A program made the position numbers and the translations under genes. A stretch of 64,000 bases of DNA. It comes from Andalucia godoyi (taxonomy: Eukaryota > Discoba > Jakobea > Jakobida > Andaluciidae). Of the stretch, positions 1-9,545 are shown piece by piece (within the stretch, counting starts at the first letter, position 1; each line of letters starts with the position of its first letter). The notes under the pieces are model-generated. The model did not search any database. It worked only from the letters and a program-made list of their open reading frames with translations, and was not told the DNA's origin. The DNA is taken from assembly GCA_009859145.1 (NCBI GenBank), contig VRVR01000016.1, forward strand, positions 131,780 to 195,779, written 5' to 3'.

Positions 1-435
1 ATTCGTCAATTCTGCCTCGATCATGATTGGATACAACAAATCCGAGTCATGCTGGAGATCCGCAAACGAAACTTCGCCTTCGAAAACACTCAGCTCCACT
101 CGTTCATACAGCGCATTCACCAAATCAGAAATATTCAGTCTCGACCCATGTACGTTTCGCTCCAGTGCCGACTCGAGGAACACCGGAAACTGCTGAACAG
201 TCTCCTGGTAGTTGCGTTCCGAAACAAGCGCTTCTTCAAATCGAAGGCCCGATTTCCCGGTGAACTTGCAAGTCCAGCGCTTGCTCTGATACTCAAGAAT
301 TCGCTGCACATACTCCTCATAATCCAAAAACACTTCTCCGGTAAACCGGACTTCAAAGTACGATGTCCCCTCTGGCATTTCAGACGCAGGTGGCCGCAGA
401 AGAGGCTCCCATTCGCGACCGTCTTTCAAAGGCAT
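1..435 (-). CDS. WAC-domain protein, BAZ1/ACF1-like (N-terminal 145 codons, runs off window)
   Basis: The gene reads leftward from an ATG at 435 and is open to base 1. Its start, MPLKDGREWEPLLRPP, followed by a YFEVRFTGEVFLDYEEYVQR stretch, RWTCKFTGKSGLRFEEAL and ERNYQETVQQFP, matches the WAC domain (WSTF/Acf1/cbp146), which begins at the N-terminus of BAZ1A/BAZ1B and their relatives. In those proteins the WAC domain binds DNA and the full protein is the non-catalytic partner of an ISWI ATPase in nucleosome remodelling. This is inferred here from the domain alone, because the DDT, PHD and bromodomain parts would lie outside the window. The in-frame sequence stays open for a short way upstream of this ATG, so an earlier start or a 5' exon is not excluded. 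Confidence 0.75.
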   Translation of the reverse strand, partial: MPLKDGREWEPLLRPPASEMPEGTSYFEVRFTGEVFLDYEEYVQRILEYQSKRWTCKFTGKSGLRFEEALVSERNYQETVQQFPVFLESALERNVHGSRLNISDLVNALYERVELSVFEGEVSFADLQHDSDLLYPIMIEAELTN

Positions 436-1084
436 GCTTGACAGACAGGCAATGTCTCTTACAACCCACGAAAGCAACTCTTGCAAATCGAACCACCAAA
501 TAAAATATAATAAAATAAAATAAAAAATATATAGTAGAGGGTGGTGAAGGGGGGAATCCAGTGATAAAACTGATTGTTATTATTATGCAGAATCAAATGA
601 TGAAGAATCGGATTATAAAAAATAATGATAGGAATAAGTGATAATACAAATATTGATTATAAAATAAGAAAAGAAAGATTGCAGAAGATTGCAAAAACCA
701 CAAACACAGACGAGCGCGCGATTGGCCCAGAAGTGGAGTATGGCGTGAGTGGCTCGTGAGGAGGATGACGAGCTTGAACGAGGAAATTGAAAAATAAAAA
801 GGAGAAATTGAATATGATAATTATGAAAGCATAAAATATTAAAACTGAAAGAAGAAAGAAGAAAAAGAATGGTGAAAAAACCGAGACTCGAGAAGGAGTG
901 TGGCGAATTGGAACTTGTGAACTCGGAGGTTTCAAAAGGCGGTGGAAATTTGGCGGGGAATAGAAGGACTACAGCAGTCCTTGTGGGCATCCGAACGCAC
1001 TGCATCCAGAGGGGTGCAGTGGTGACAGATTTGAACGGATTAAGAGGCGTTCCTGGCACACGAGTATTAGATGTTCGAGAAGCT
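436..1084. other. Intergenic, A+T-rich
   Basis: This stretch lies between the start of the WAC gene and the stop of the next minus-strand gene. It holds A/T homopolymer runs and TAAAATAAAA-type simple sequence around 500-535. The open frames crossing 613-1129 are low-complexity (Phe/Leu/Ile-rich) and look like chance. I see no RNA gene. Confidence 0.5.
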
Positions 1085-2203
1085 TTACCAAGCAGACGGC
1101 GGCGTGGAGGAGCCTGTACGCTGCGATGAGGAGGCAGGAACGGAAGCGGGGGCGCGCGCGGGAGCGGGAGGAGGATGCGGGTAAGGATTAAAATGCGGAT
1201 CAGGATAAGGATACGGAAGAGACTGAGAATATTCCGGATGTGCATACAAGGGGAAAGGTTGGCCATACGGAGGCTGGGGATACATGGGTTGAGCAGAGTA
1301 CATGGGAGGAGATTGTGGATACTGCGATGGATCACCTCGATCTGTGACGGCATTCGCAACGCGGGCAGCCGAGGACCCAGGTGCGCATCCGCCTTGCATT
1401 GGATCATAATCCGTGATAGATTCGAGAAAGTATACTTGAGCGTCTGTGCAGGTGGTGGTGATTGTCATATTGCTGGACACGGAAACCGTTTTTGACACAT
1501 TGTATTCGCCCAGAATGTCGAACGGCGGATCGTTTCTTTCGACGGCACCACCGCTTAGCATGCGCCTACTGCAAATCACGAAATCCGCCAAGGGAACAAT
1601 GATCCAGAGATACCACAAATTGCTCGAGCTGCGAGTCGGGCTGAAAACGACGGAAAGGATTGTCACGAGAAAGAAGAACAGCAGCCAAATGCAGTACACA
1701 ATACGCAGCATGCTGTTCTTGGACACAATAATCGGTAGCCAGTCGATCCACCGAGAATACGCTTCGTAGATATGCACCAGAAATCCCTTGTCCACAAAGT
1801 TTTCCGATGTAACCATGGGGCCCGAAAAATGCAAAAGACGCCATCTGCGGAACAAAATGTGAAGAGGGTTGTAAGTCGTCGCGTTGATCACGAGACGAGC
1901 AATGATGGAAACAAAGAATGCCATCCCGAACCATGTATCCCGCGGGATCGTTTCACTGAATAGGACGAACAACATGAGAAGGATAGCGAGCTGCAGCACG
2001 GAATACACAGCAGTCAAATAGGACTTCGCTGTCTCATAGTATTCGAGAGGATTGAAAACGTCCACTTGCCATCCTCCGCGGAACTGGGGATTGGTTATGA
2101 ATTTTCGATAGTTGCCTTCCGCGTCCAGCAGTGCCGTTGTTAGTTCACGAACCATCGGGATCGCTTGTTTTTTCTCTCTTGACTGGCGCAGCGAGTATCT
2201 CAC
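1085..2203 (-). CDS. Multi-pass membrane protein with Pro/Tyr-rich tail, family not recognised
   Basis: A single-exon frame of 372 residues. About four hydrophobic segments are visible: YLTAVYSVLQLAILLMLFVL, GMAFFVSIIARLVIN, IVYCIWLLFFFLVTILSVVF and LWYLWIIVPLADFVI. A conserved-looking motif, GGWQVDVFNPLEYYETAKSY, precedes the first. The last ~90 residues are a cytosol-like tail rich in Pro, Tyr and Gln (PMYPQPPYGQPFPLYAHP), the kind of sequence that recruits WW or SH3 partners or phase-separates. I do not recognise the family. The start is the ATG at 2203. An upstream exon is possible because no promoter landmark fixes the start. Confidence 0.6.
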   Translation of the reverse strand: MRYSLRQSREKKQAIPMVRELTTALLDAEGNYRKFITNPQFRGGWQVDVFNPLEYYETAKSYLTAVYSVLQLAILLMLFVLFSETIPRDTWFGMAFFVSIIARLVINATTYNPLHILFRRWRLLHFSGPMVTSENFVDKGFLVHIYEAYSRWIDWLPIIVSKNSMLRIVYCIWLLFFFLVTILSVVFSPTRSSSNLWYLWIIVPLADFVICSRRMLSGGAVERNDPPFDILGEYNVSKTVSVSSNMTITTTCTDAQVYFLESITDYDPMQGGCAPGSSAARVANAVTDRGDPSQYPQSPPMYSAQPMYPQPPYGQPFPLYAHPEYSQSLPYPYPDPHFNPYPHPPPAPARAPASVPASSSQRTGSSTPPSAW

Positions 2204-2828
2204 CAGATTTTGCAGCGTGCGCTAAGGGATTCACAGGTGAATGGCGGGAGGGAAAACGACGTTCCAGTAATCGAAGAACAATGCAGCCGAAGAGAGTCGA
2301 GCGGTGCTGTGAACTGTTTCTTCCTGCGTCCAGTTTCCATTGTCTTGTCTGCACCCTCCCTCCCTCCCCCAGAAAAAAACAACTCACACAGGTCGCACAC
2401 CGGGATGCAAGCAACGAGATCTTTCTCGGAGTATTTTCCAGAGCTGCAGTGGGATGGCAGATGCAAGGAGTTCTGGATTCTGTTTACCGCTTCTTCTAAC
2501 ACACGAGCGCTCACATCCTATCCGGGCGCGAAATCCACTCCCACCAGCAACCCCAAAACGTGCCTCCCCCCCTGTGCACACTGCAATCGAAAATGCAACA
2601 TCAGAAAGAGCTGCTGAAAGAAACGCAGAGCACCCCAAGTCCTTGTTGCACAGACAAGCGCATCACGGAGGGGGAAACCGGAACATGGATCTGTATGGCT
2701 GCGCAAACTGTCAGACAAAGAGTACGCTTCTCCGAGTATTACAGGAGCGAAACGACGTCATCATGTAAAATGGGAATTTTTTAAGGTATAGATATATATG
2801 TACATGCCTACGGAGCTGAGAACATTTG
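2204..2828. other. Intergenic; possible very degraded Fanzor trace
   Basis: No intact gene is seen between the two minus-strand genes. On the plus strand around 2395-2440 one frame reads HRDASNEIFL, which resembles the RDxNxARNIxL (RuvC-III) motif of the Fanzor relics elsewhere in the window. Nothing else nearby confirms it, so this is only a hint. Confidence 0.25.
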
Positions 2829-4215
2829 CTATGAGGTGCTCGTGGTGTCTCGCCCAAGAGCAGACTTCCACACTTTGCGAGTCTTTGGATCCACAAACAT
2901 AGTCACATTCTCCGGCGCGGGATCCTCTGATTCCGCAAACGACTTCATAGGCCTGTGATCCACATCCGGAGTGCCTTCGTGGGCGAGTTGGACCCTTCTG
3001 AATTCTTGCTGCGACTGCCGAAGGTTCGTAACAAACTTTTCGTCCAGCTTCCAGTCTGCCACGGGGTCCTCACCATCCACGGAAGGGCCCTTCAGTGTGC
3101 GCGACATCCCAAGATTCAGCGACTGCACCTCGCGCTCATCCGACGCCTCTGCATATGCTTCTGCCTCCGCTCGGGCGCGGGCATCGGAGCTTTTCCGGAT
3201 CCACAACCGAACTTTGTTTCCAAAATCATTCATCGAGCTCGCGGTCCCCGCAAATCCATCTTCGACCGGTCTTGCCCCTCCAGCTCGCTTTGCATGTGAC
3301 GAGTTCAAATTATTCGCAAACGGAGCACTGGAAGGTGCGGCCTCCTCAACAGGCGCGCCGGAATCCCCTTGCGATATCGCGCTTGTGTCCTTGATCTTGC
3401 TTAGGTCCAGCTGTCCTGTATCAATCATCTCCTCACCCGGACTCATCGAGAACTTTGTAGCTGGTTTTCCTAGTCCATCGCCATCCACCGGAGCACTCTC
3501 TGGCGGAGTCCCGATGATGCTTTCTACCGCTGACTTCCGAACCGATTGGTCGTGGACGTACTTTTCCAACTGCTGGGAGAAATCCCTAACTTCTTCCCCT
3601 TCTGTGGATTCAAGGACCTTGTTTCGAAACCGTCTTGGAACAGGTTCTGCAGGTACTCGCTCTTCATCGCATACGTCGATTTCTGCATGCACTACCGCTG
3701 GAGTGCGCTTTGTGAGCTTCCCGAAATCAAAAAAGTACGGAAATTTCCTCTTCTCCAGTTCCGCTGCCTTCTTGTCAACGCTGAACTGCACGGATCGGAC
3801 CGCTGATTTCCGACCATGTCTTCTCCCAATCAGGTATCCAATTCCAGCAGTCGCGGCAGACACAGCCACCACTTCTTTCGATAACAATGAAAACAACCCG
3901 GGGGGCTTTTGATTGTGCTCTCCTCCGCGGACTTGTTCAATTTCCGTGGACAACGTATGAATCTTCTCTTCCAACGACCGCTGGTGGCTTACTCGCGCTG
4001 TATATCCAGCCCATGCAGCAACTATATTCAGCGATCAGAAGAAGAAAAAAAACAGATAGTCAATTAATTAATCAGCACAGCCCAAAGAAGGACATCATCA
4101 GTGATTCAAACAAGCACATACGAGAAGACAGGACCGTTGCCGATATGGAGATGAACGTCTTGTGACGCTCAAAGACAGCCTGGACGTCTGCTACAGTATT
4201 TCGGATTCTGTTCAT
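2829..4215 (-). CDS. Unrecognised 428-residue protein with two N-terminal hydrophobic segments
   Basis: Two exons: 4122-4215 and 2829-4021. The first ends at a GTATGTG donor and the intron ends ...ATATAG, giving the continuous reading TVLSSLAAWAGYTARVSH across the junction. Total coding length is 1287 bases. The N-terminus (MNRIRNTVADVQAVFERH) precedes one hydrophobic stretch. A second, EVVAVSAATAGIGYLIGRRHGRK, lies ~75 residues in and is followed by basic residues. The remaining ~340 residues are polar, acidic and probably disordered. The arrangement suggests an organelle- or membrane-anchored protein, but that is inference. I recognise no family. Confidence 0.65.
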
Positions 4216-4242
4216 CAATCAGCAAGTCCTGCTATGCAGGTG

Positions 4243-4243
<1 letters not shown>

Positions 4244-4281
<38 letters not shown>
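4244..4281. repeat. (CA)n microsatellite
   Basis: About 19 uninterrupted CA units just upstream of the gene at 2829-4215. Confidence 0.95.
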
Positions 4282-4283
<2 letters not shown>

Positions 4284-4506
4284 CTTTTTTCTACGTTACC
4301 AAACCCACTTCTTTTTTCTTTTCTTCTTCTGAAATTTATGAAACAAACAGCAAATTGGAGAGGTCTCTCAAAAAGAAAAAATCGATTTCGGTCGGCTCAA
4401 TCCCAGTATCCGAAACGAGCTGTACAGCAGACATGAGCGACTGCGTATTCAACAGTTTACGCAGAGATGGGGAGAACGGGCGCACATGGTGCAGCGTGCA
4501 GGCTCA

Positions 4507-5688
4507 TCAATCCTCTTCTCTCCCCTTCTTGCCCACTCGTATTGGCTTCATATTCGAGTCGAGGTCAGATGGTGTAGAAAGAAACGCACCGGCCAAATTG
4601 GCGACTTCCTTGCTCCACAGCATGGAGGTATGGGTCGCTCGAACGACGGAAACCTTTAGATTCGGTCTCAGCGGATCAATGCTCATCCAAAGATTGCCCT
4701 TCTGCCCGGCAATCTCGCTCGCAAAGGTCATGCTCACGTCAACAGGAGGAGGAGATTCTGACCACAGACCTGACACGCTCCTCTTTCCGAGCCCCGGCGA
4801 ATGAACCGCCGGGGAGCTGCCTGAGCTGCCGGAAGAAGGCAAGCTTGCCTTGTAGATCTCGGGGATTCGATCCAAATAATGTGACGAAATGCTGTCGGAC
4901 CAACAGAGTGTACCATCGTTCGGAGAGTCAATCAGCGGATTCGACAACCGTCCAGCATCGGCCAAGACTGTCAACACAGACACGTCATTCGGCCAATCTC
5001 CAAGCATATTCTCAAATTCTTGTGCGGGAACAGTAGAAAGTTCTCGACCCCCGCCGCCGGTGCCCCCGAGTATCCACGAAGGAATCCCATACGCGGACAT
5101 CTTCCGAGCGATCTGTGCTCCGCGGACCACAGGCGCAAGCAACACGACTCTTGTTGGGCATTTATGAGAGTCCTTAGATCGAGGAGGCGTGTAGAACCCT
5201 TTGGACAAGAGCATGCGGACCACCGCACCACCAAACGAATGGGCCGCAAAGTGAACGGGCATTCCCGGCTCCAACACAAGCGACAAGTGCTCCGAGAGGA
5301 ATGTTGCAAGTGCTCGAGCATTCTCTTCCGTGGACATTTTTGTGTGCTGTATTTCGCGTGGAAAGAGCTTGAAAGAAAACTGATCGTTGAGATATCGCCC
5401 CATGAAGTGAAACTGGAGAGAGAACCCCCACAGCCCATGAAGCAGCACCAACGCTCCTCCGCAGGGAACAACCTTGTTGGAGTGCGTCTTCGTCTTTGAC
5501 AAGAACGCACGGACACTTTCCGTTGGAATCGACCAAGCCTCGCTGTTATGACGCATCCTGAACCATTGGAAACTGCGTTCCTGCTGCGAAGATACCAGAA
5601 AGCACAAGCAAAGCTCCAACATTTCTTCCATCGACCACGGTGAATCTTGCATTCGAGGGCGGAGATTTTGCGGGGGAATAAAAAGCAT
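4507..5688 (-). CDS. Alpha/beta-hydrolase, lipase-like
   Basis: A single-exon frame of 393 residues from the ATG at 5688. The frame stays open further upstream through CA-repeat sequence, but no earlier ATG exists. Visible hallmarks are an oxyanion-loop motif, GGALVLLHGLWG, the nucleophile elbow PVHFAAHSFGGAVVRML (AHSFGG in place of GHSxGG), a candidate acid in SPNDGTLCWSDS and a candidate His in VVRATHTSML. Order and spacing fit a Ser-Asp-His lipase/esterase of the PGAP1/DUF676-like kind. There is no clear signal peptide, so it is probably cytosolic. The substrate cannot be deduced. A Ser/Pro-rich insert (SSGSSGSSPAVHSPG) separates the acid and His parts. Confidence 0.75.
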   Translation of the reverse strand: MLFIPPQNLRPRMQDSPWSMEEMLELCLCFLVSSQQERSFQWFRMRHNSEAWSIPTESVRAFLSKTKTHSNKVVPCGGALVLLHGLWGFSLQFHFMGRYLNDQFSFKLFPREIQHTKMSTEENARALATFLSEHLSLVLEPGMPVHFAAHSFGGAVVRMLLSKGFYTPPRSKDSHKCPTRVVLLAPVVRGAQIARKMSAYGIPSWILGGTGGGGRELSTVPAQEFENMLGDWPNDVSVLTVLADAGRLSNPLIDSPNDGTLCWSDSISSHYLDRIPEIYKASLPSSGSSGSSPAVHSPGLGKRSVSGLWSESPPPVDVSMTFASEIAGQKGNLWMSIDPLRPNLKVSVVRATHTSMLWSKEVANLAGAFLSTPSDLDSNMKPIRVGKKGREED

Positions 5689-5970
5689 CCTCGTCCCGAA
5701 ACGGGAAGCTCCATCGTCAACACATACATGCACACATATACACACGCGCACACATACATATACATACAGGTCAGCGGTAAAAGAAAACAAAAGGATTTAT
5801 AGACAAAGGGTACATGGTACAGACGGGTCACTGCACAGTGAGCAAAAATATTTGGTCAATATTGATCATGACGTAAAAAATACGCATTTCCACGATTTTC
5901 GTTTTCCACCTTTCCCGAAATCCCAACACACAATCCTCATGTTTCTCAACTGCAAGAAAACAACAGAAAA

Positions 5971-7032
5971 ATGACTCGGAAACGCAAACTTCCAGGAGGT
6001 CGCAAACCCGACAAGAAGCGCCCTAGGAAGACTTCCAGGCCCTTCTTCCTACGTCGCTCGAACGGTGCCTTGGATAGACATTGAACGCAAAAAAGGTTGC
6101 TTGCGCAGCATCGATCTCTGGGACGATGCGTATAACAACTGCGTCTTCCTTTACCAGAAACGCAATGTTCCTGCAAGATCCTGAAAGTTGGATCGACATG
6201 TGTTTCCGAACTCCAACTCCAGGTTGACGAAGAACACGAGACATTGTCCGAAACGCTTCGTCGTGAAACCGCGAGACAAGCATTCCGATCATCGCAGCTT
6301 CAAGGTTCCCAAGAATGGTGGAAAACCTCCCGTCCAATTGTCGGTCGAGGAAGGTGCTGCTTTCTGGTCCACTTTCATTCCCGGAAGCACCATCAAATTG
6401 TGGAAACGAGGAAGGGAGGCGGAGCGTGAAATTCGACGGCTACGTGAGATGGAGCGTGAGAAACCCCAAGGTGGCTGTAACGGCTCGGTTTTCAATGTCC
6501 TGCGCACGTGTTCCATTTCCTATGTCCAAGGACGATACTTTTTTGATTGTCCCAGTCGCGCGATCCATGGCACCACCCAAGACGAAAACCGGGGACATGG
6601 TTGTCATCAACAGCTGCGATGGCGGAGGCCGTGTCTTCCAGACTGTTTATGATGGCTGTGGGAATTACAAGGAATATGGGTTCTCCGAGGGCGACCCTTG
6701 ACGCTGATCAAACCCCAGAAACGCTATCAGAAATTGCAATCGAAACGCGCCACCGAGACGACTTGCATGTCGAAAAACGGCAAGACGGAATGCCCGGCGC
6801 AAGATGCGCAACATTTCGCACCGCATTCAGAACATGCAACATGATGGGCATGTACGCATTGCCAAGGCGGTGTGCCAGAAACAGAGTGAAGACGGCACAG
6901 TGTCCCCACGCGGGATGCACGTATTCGCAACCTCGTGACCAGCATGGTGCGAGAAACGTTGCGATCTTGGGTGTGGAATGTATTGGCATTGGAGTCTGCC
7001 AACACCCAAGCCCCTTTTCATCCTCCTCGTAA
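5971..7032 (+). pseudogene. Fanzor/TnpB-like RuvC nuclease, decayed (relic A)
   Basis: No single frame covers the gene, but successive frames give the parts of a TnpB-type protein in the right order. A basic N-terminus, MTRKRKLPGGRKPDKKRPRK, is followed at 6101-6180 by AYNNCVFLYQKRNVPA, equivalent to the YNxCV..QK.NVP segment of TnpB. At 6556-6690 come ARSMAPPKTKTGDMVV and then SCDGGGRVFQTVYDGCG, the RuvC-I DPGVRTFQTVYD motif with its Asp codon (6618-6620) kept. A basic helix, RRKMRNISHRIQNMQHDGH, follows at 6790-6850. The zinc-ribbon/RuvC-III piece QCPHAGCTYSQPRDQHGARN is at 6898-6957, with Asp at 6937-6939. The RuvC-II block and first zinc-ribbon CxxC are absent, so about 70 residues are deleted. 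Frameshifts and stops make it inactive. Fanzor proteins are RNA-guided nucleases encoded in eukaryotic mobile elements. Confidence 0.8.
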
Positions 7033-7241
7033 TAAGGGGGAGGTGTTTGCGTGGGACTGAAAACACCCAACAACCTACTTGTTGTGGGAAGCCCTGAACC
7101 ATTTTCATGGAAAAGGGAGCAGCTTCGCCATAACGTCTCCAGTTGGCGACTTTGAGACTCCAATTGAACTCTCCGGTTTCCATGCGCAGATTTGAAACTC
7201 ATTATTGTTGTTGATCAGCGTTTAACTAAGCGGGTCACTGG
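7033..7241 (+). other. 3' flank of Fanzor relic A
   Basis: A short stretch between the relic and the ABCG stop. It holds short inverted repeats (GTGTTT near 7040 with AAAACAC near 7060) and, at about 7214-7232, GATCAGCGTTTAACTAAG. That sequence weakly resembles the terminal sequence shared by three other relics. In TnpB/Fanzor systems the guide RNA comes from this position. Whether one existed here cannot be told. Confidence 0.3.
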
Positions 7242-9545
7242 TTAGGATCCCTTCTTGTAGTCGGAGGAGCTTTGCGCTTCCTGCTCGTAAGCAGGCGCCG
7301 CGTCCTCGTCTTTGAGACCGGTGGAATGCGGCTCCTCCTCGATGGAATCCACCTTGGTGACCCCACTAGATGTGCGGAACCCCTTCACGTTTCCATACAG
7401 TAAAACATACGCCAAAATGCGGTATCCAACGATAAGACATGCAAGGTACAGGCAACACTCCCACGGTTCAAAGTTGTTGCTGTAGTAGTTCAAAGCCTGC
7501 GATCCAGACGTGATTGGGCAGACACCATTGACAAACTGGCCTGGATCGCAGTGGAATTCCAAACCAGTCATCTCCACGGCCATCAGTCCGTTCCAGCCAT
7601 AGTAGATCACAGAGATCTTCTGGAGCCAGATGAACCAAGGCGGCACATCGTCAGAGTTCAAAAATAAGCCGCTGAGCAACATCTGGGGAATCATGGCAAG
7701 CGGCATGAGTGCTTGCGCAATTTCTGGGTTGGAAGATAGAGCAGACAAGCAATATCCAATGGACGCCGCAGCTTCCGCTCCAAGCTCGCAAATTGCCAAG
7801 AACATGAACCAATTCGACGCCTTGTTCTGCAGACCCATCATGAAATACGCAATCGAGAGCAACACAGCCGGCATAATTACTTGGAAAGGAAGCTCAGCGA
7901 ACCACTTTGCAAAGAAATACGGTGTCACTTTGACCATTCCGGAATCGTGCTCTCGCGTGAAAATGGGCTTTTCCCGAGGAAAAGTCATAATGATGGCGGC
8001 AATACAAGACATGACCGAGTTGGCAGTCAAAAAGAACAATGCACCGGCGCGATTCTGCACTCCTTGCTGGTCTGTTGTGAGCTGGAAGAAAATCAAACCG
8101 CAGATCAGGGCAATTGTCAGGGTTTGTGCAATTTTGGCCTTGAACATCATTGGATTGCGGAACGTCGTCACAAAGGCACGATCCGTCAGGATTGCGACTT
8201 GACGAATAAAACCTGGTTTGCCGAGATGCTGTGCATGCTTGAAGCGCGCAACATCATCTGCGTCTGCAGCCGCAGATTCTTCCAAACCGACTGCAGAAGC
8301 GGATGCAAGTGCGCTGGATCCCCTGTTCGGAAGAGCCTTTCGGAAGGGATAGTTTTCATCGTTGAACTCCTCGCGGTATACTTTGGAGTTCTTGTAGTAC
8401 TCGGCCAGCTGCTTGGGGGGAACACGACGAGTGATTGTGATAAAATGGTCTGCTGGATTCGAAAACTCCGGAACCGGGTATCCAATTGTCTCGAAATATG
8501 ACGGAGCAGAGTCAAGCTTTCCAAAGTATACCATTCGGCCTTCACTCAGAAGAATCATGTTGTCAAACAAACACATGAGATCCCATGACGGTTGGTGGAT
8601 TGTGCAAATGATTGTTTTTCCTCCGTACGTTCCGTTCGTGTCGCGAGTGAGTTTCGCAAGTCTGCGCAGCAAACTGATCGTCTGGATTGCTGTGTAAGAA
8701 TCCAATCCAGAAGTCGGTTCATCCAACATCAGGACGGACACATTCGGATCCAGCAGATCCTGCGCAATGCAGACCCGCTTGAGCTGTCCTCCCGAGATTC
8801 GGGCAATCGGAGTGCTTTTGCACATCTCCAAATCCAAGTCTCTCAGAACATCGGCGACTCTGTCCACAGACAAGCCCTTCAGTTTGCACGCGTACGTCAG
8901 CAACTCGGTCGGAGTCAGATTGTCATACACCACATCCTGTTGCATGACATATGCACCATAGTTGCGGATCAAGCCAGCAGTCTTTGACGGATCGTACGAA
9001 TTGATTTGAACGCACCCAGACATCGAGCCGTCTCTGAACCGCCCTGCAATTAAATTGAGGAGCGTGGTTTTCCCCGAGCCAGACGGACCCATGAGTGCTG
9101 TCAGCTCGCCGGGTCTCGCGTACCCGGAGATTTCCTTCAGCAAGCATTTCCTGCTCAATGCAGCCTTGTTGGCGACTGCAGTAGAGCCTGTCTCCAGCGA
9201 CTTTCCACCTGGAGTAGGAAGCACAGTCGCACCCGACGCCGCCGCCGCCGCTGCCACTGCTGCAACATTGATTGTCGATGCAGACCGAGAAGGCAAATTG
9301 GATGCTGGATTCGAGCTTGCTTTGCTTTCCTTCTTCTTGTCTACTCCTCTATCCTTCGACAACGGGACGGCGAACGAAAGATTGTTCCAATGCACAAACA
9401 TCGGAAACGAACCCACTTTCGTGCCTGCAGGAGTCGTTGGCGGGTGGCCGGCAGACGATTCCCCGACTTCCCGATCATCATCATCATTATTATTATTATT
9501 GTTATTGTAGCCCGTACCAGCCACAACAGCAGGCGCTTCTGACAT
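7242..9545 (-). CDS. ABCG-type half transporter (ATP-binding cassette, white/BCRP family)
   Basis: A single-exon protein of 767 residues from the ATG at 9545. The N-terminus has Asn and Asp homopolymers coded by AAT/GAT runs. The nucleotide-binding domain comes first, the G-family order. Walker A GPSGSGKTT is near residue 152, signature ISGGQLKRVCIAQDLL near 245, Walker B VLMLDEPTSGLD near 268 and the H-loop IICTIHQPS follows. The membrane domain has about six segments, including ALICGLIFFQLTTDQQG and a later ALMPLAMIPQMLLSGLFLNS stretch, with a Cys-containing extracellular loop (FHCDPGQFVNGVCP) before the last. Half transporters dimerise to export lipids, sterols or xenobiotics. The substrate is not deducible. 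The C-terminal tail is acidic. Confidence 0.95.
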   Translation of the reverse strand: MSEAPAVVAGTGYNNNNNNNDDDDREVGESSAGHPPTTPAGTKVGSFPMFVHWNNLSFAVPLSKDRGVDKKKESKASSNPASNLPSRSASTINVAAVAAAAAASGATVLPTPGGKSLETGSTAVANKAALSRKCLLKEISGYARPGELTALMGPSGSGKTTLLNLIAGRFRDGSMSGCVQINSYDPSKTAGLIRNYGAYVMQQDVVYDNLTPTELLTYACKLKGLSVDRVADVLRDLDLEMCKSTPIARISGGQLKRVCIAQDLLDPNVSVLMLDEPTSGLDSYTAIQTISLLRRLAKLTRDTNGTYGGKTIICTIHQPSWDLMCLFDNMILLSEGRMVYFGKLDSAPSYFETIGYPVPEFSNPADHFITITRRVPPKQLAEYYKNSKVYREEFNDENYPFRKALPNRGSSALASASAVGLEESAAADADDVARFKHAQHLGKPGFIRQVAILTDRAFVTTFRNPMMFKAKIAQTLTIALICGLIFFQLTTDQQGVQNRAGALFFLTANSVMSCIAAIIMTFPREKPIFTREHDSGMVKVTPYFFAKWFAELPFQVIMPAVLLSIAYFMMGLQNKASNWFMFLAICELGAEAAASIGYCLSALSSNPEIAQALMPLAMIPQMLLSGLFLNSDDVPPWFIWLQKISVIYYGWNGLMAVEMTGLEFHCDPGQFVNGVCPITSGSQALNYYSNNFEPWECCLYLACLIVGYRILAYVLLYGNVKGFRTSSGVTKVDSIEEEPHSTGLKDEDAAPAYEQEAQSSSDYKKGS

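Noticed and set aside
3500-3912. Long plus-strand frame over the gene at 2829-4215
   Set aside because: It is Ser/Phe-rich antisense. The minus frame has ordered splicing and a consistent N-terminus.
6023-6337. Minus-strand frame that reads like a real protein (MDGRFSTILGNLEAAMIG...)
   Set aside because: It is the antisense of Fanzor relic A, whose plus-strand frames carry ordered TnpB motifs. The minus frame has no matching neighbours or motifs.
7630-8202. Plus-strand frames inside the ABCG gene
   Set aside because: Antisense shadows of a gene with complete Walker A, signature and Walker B motifs.
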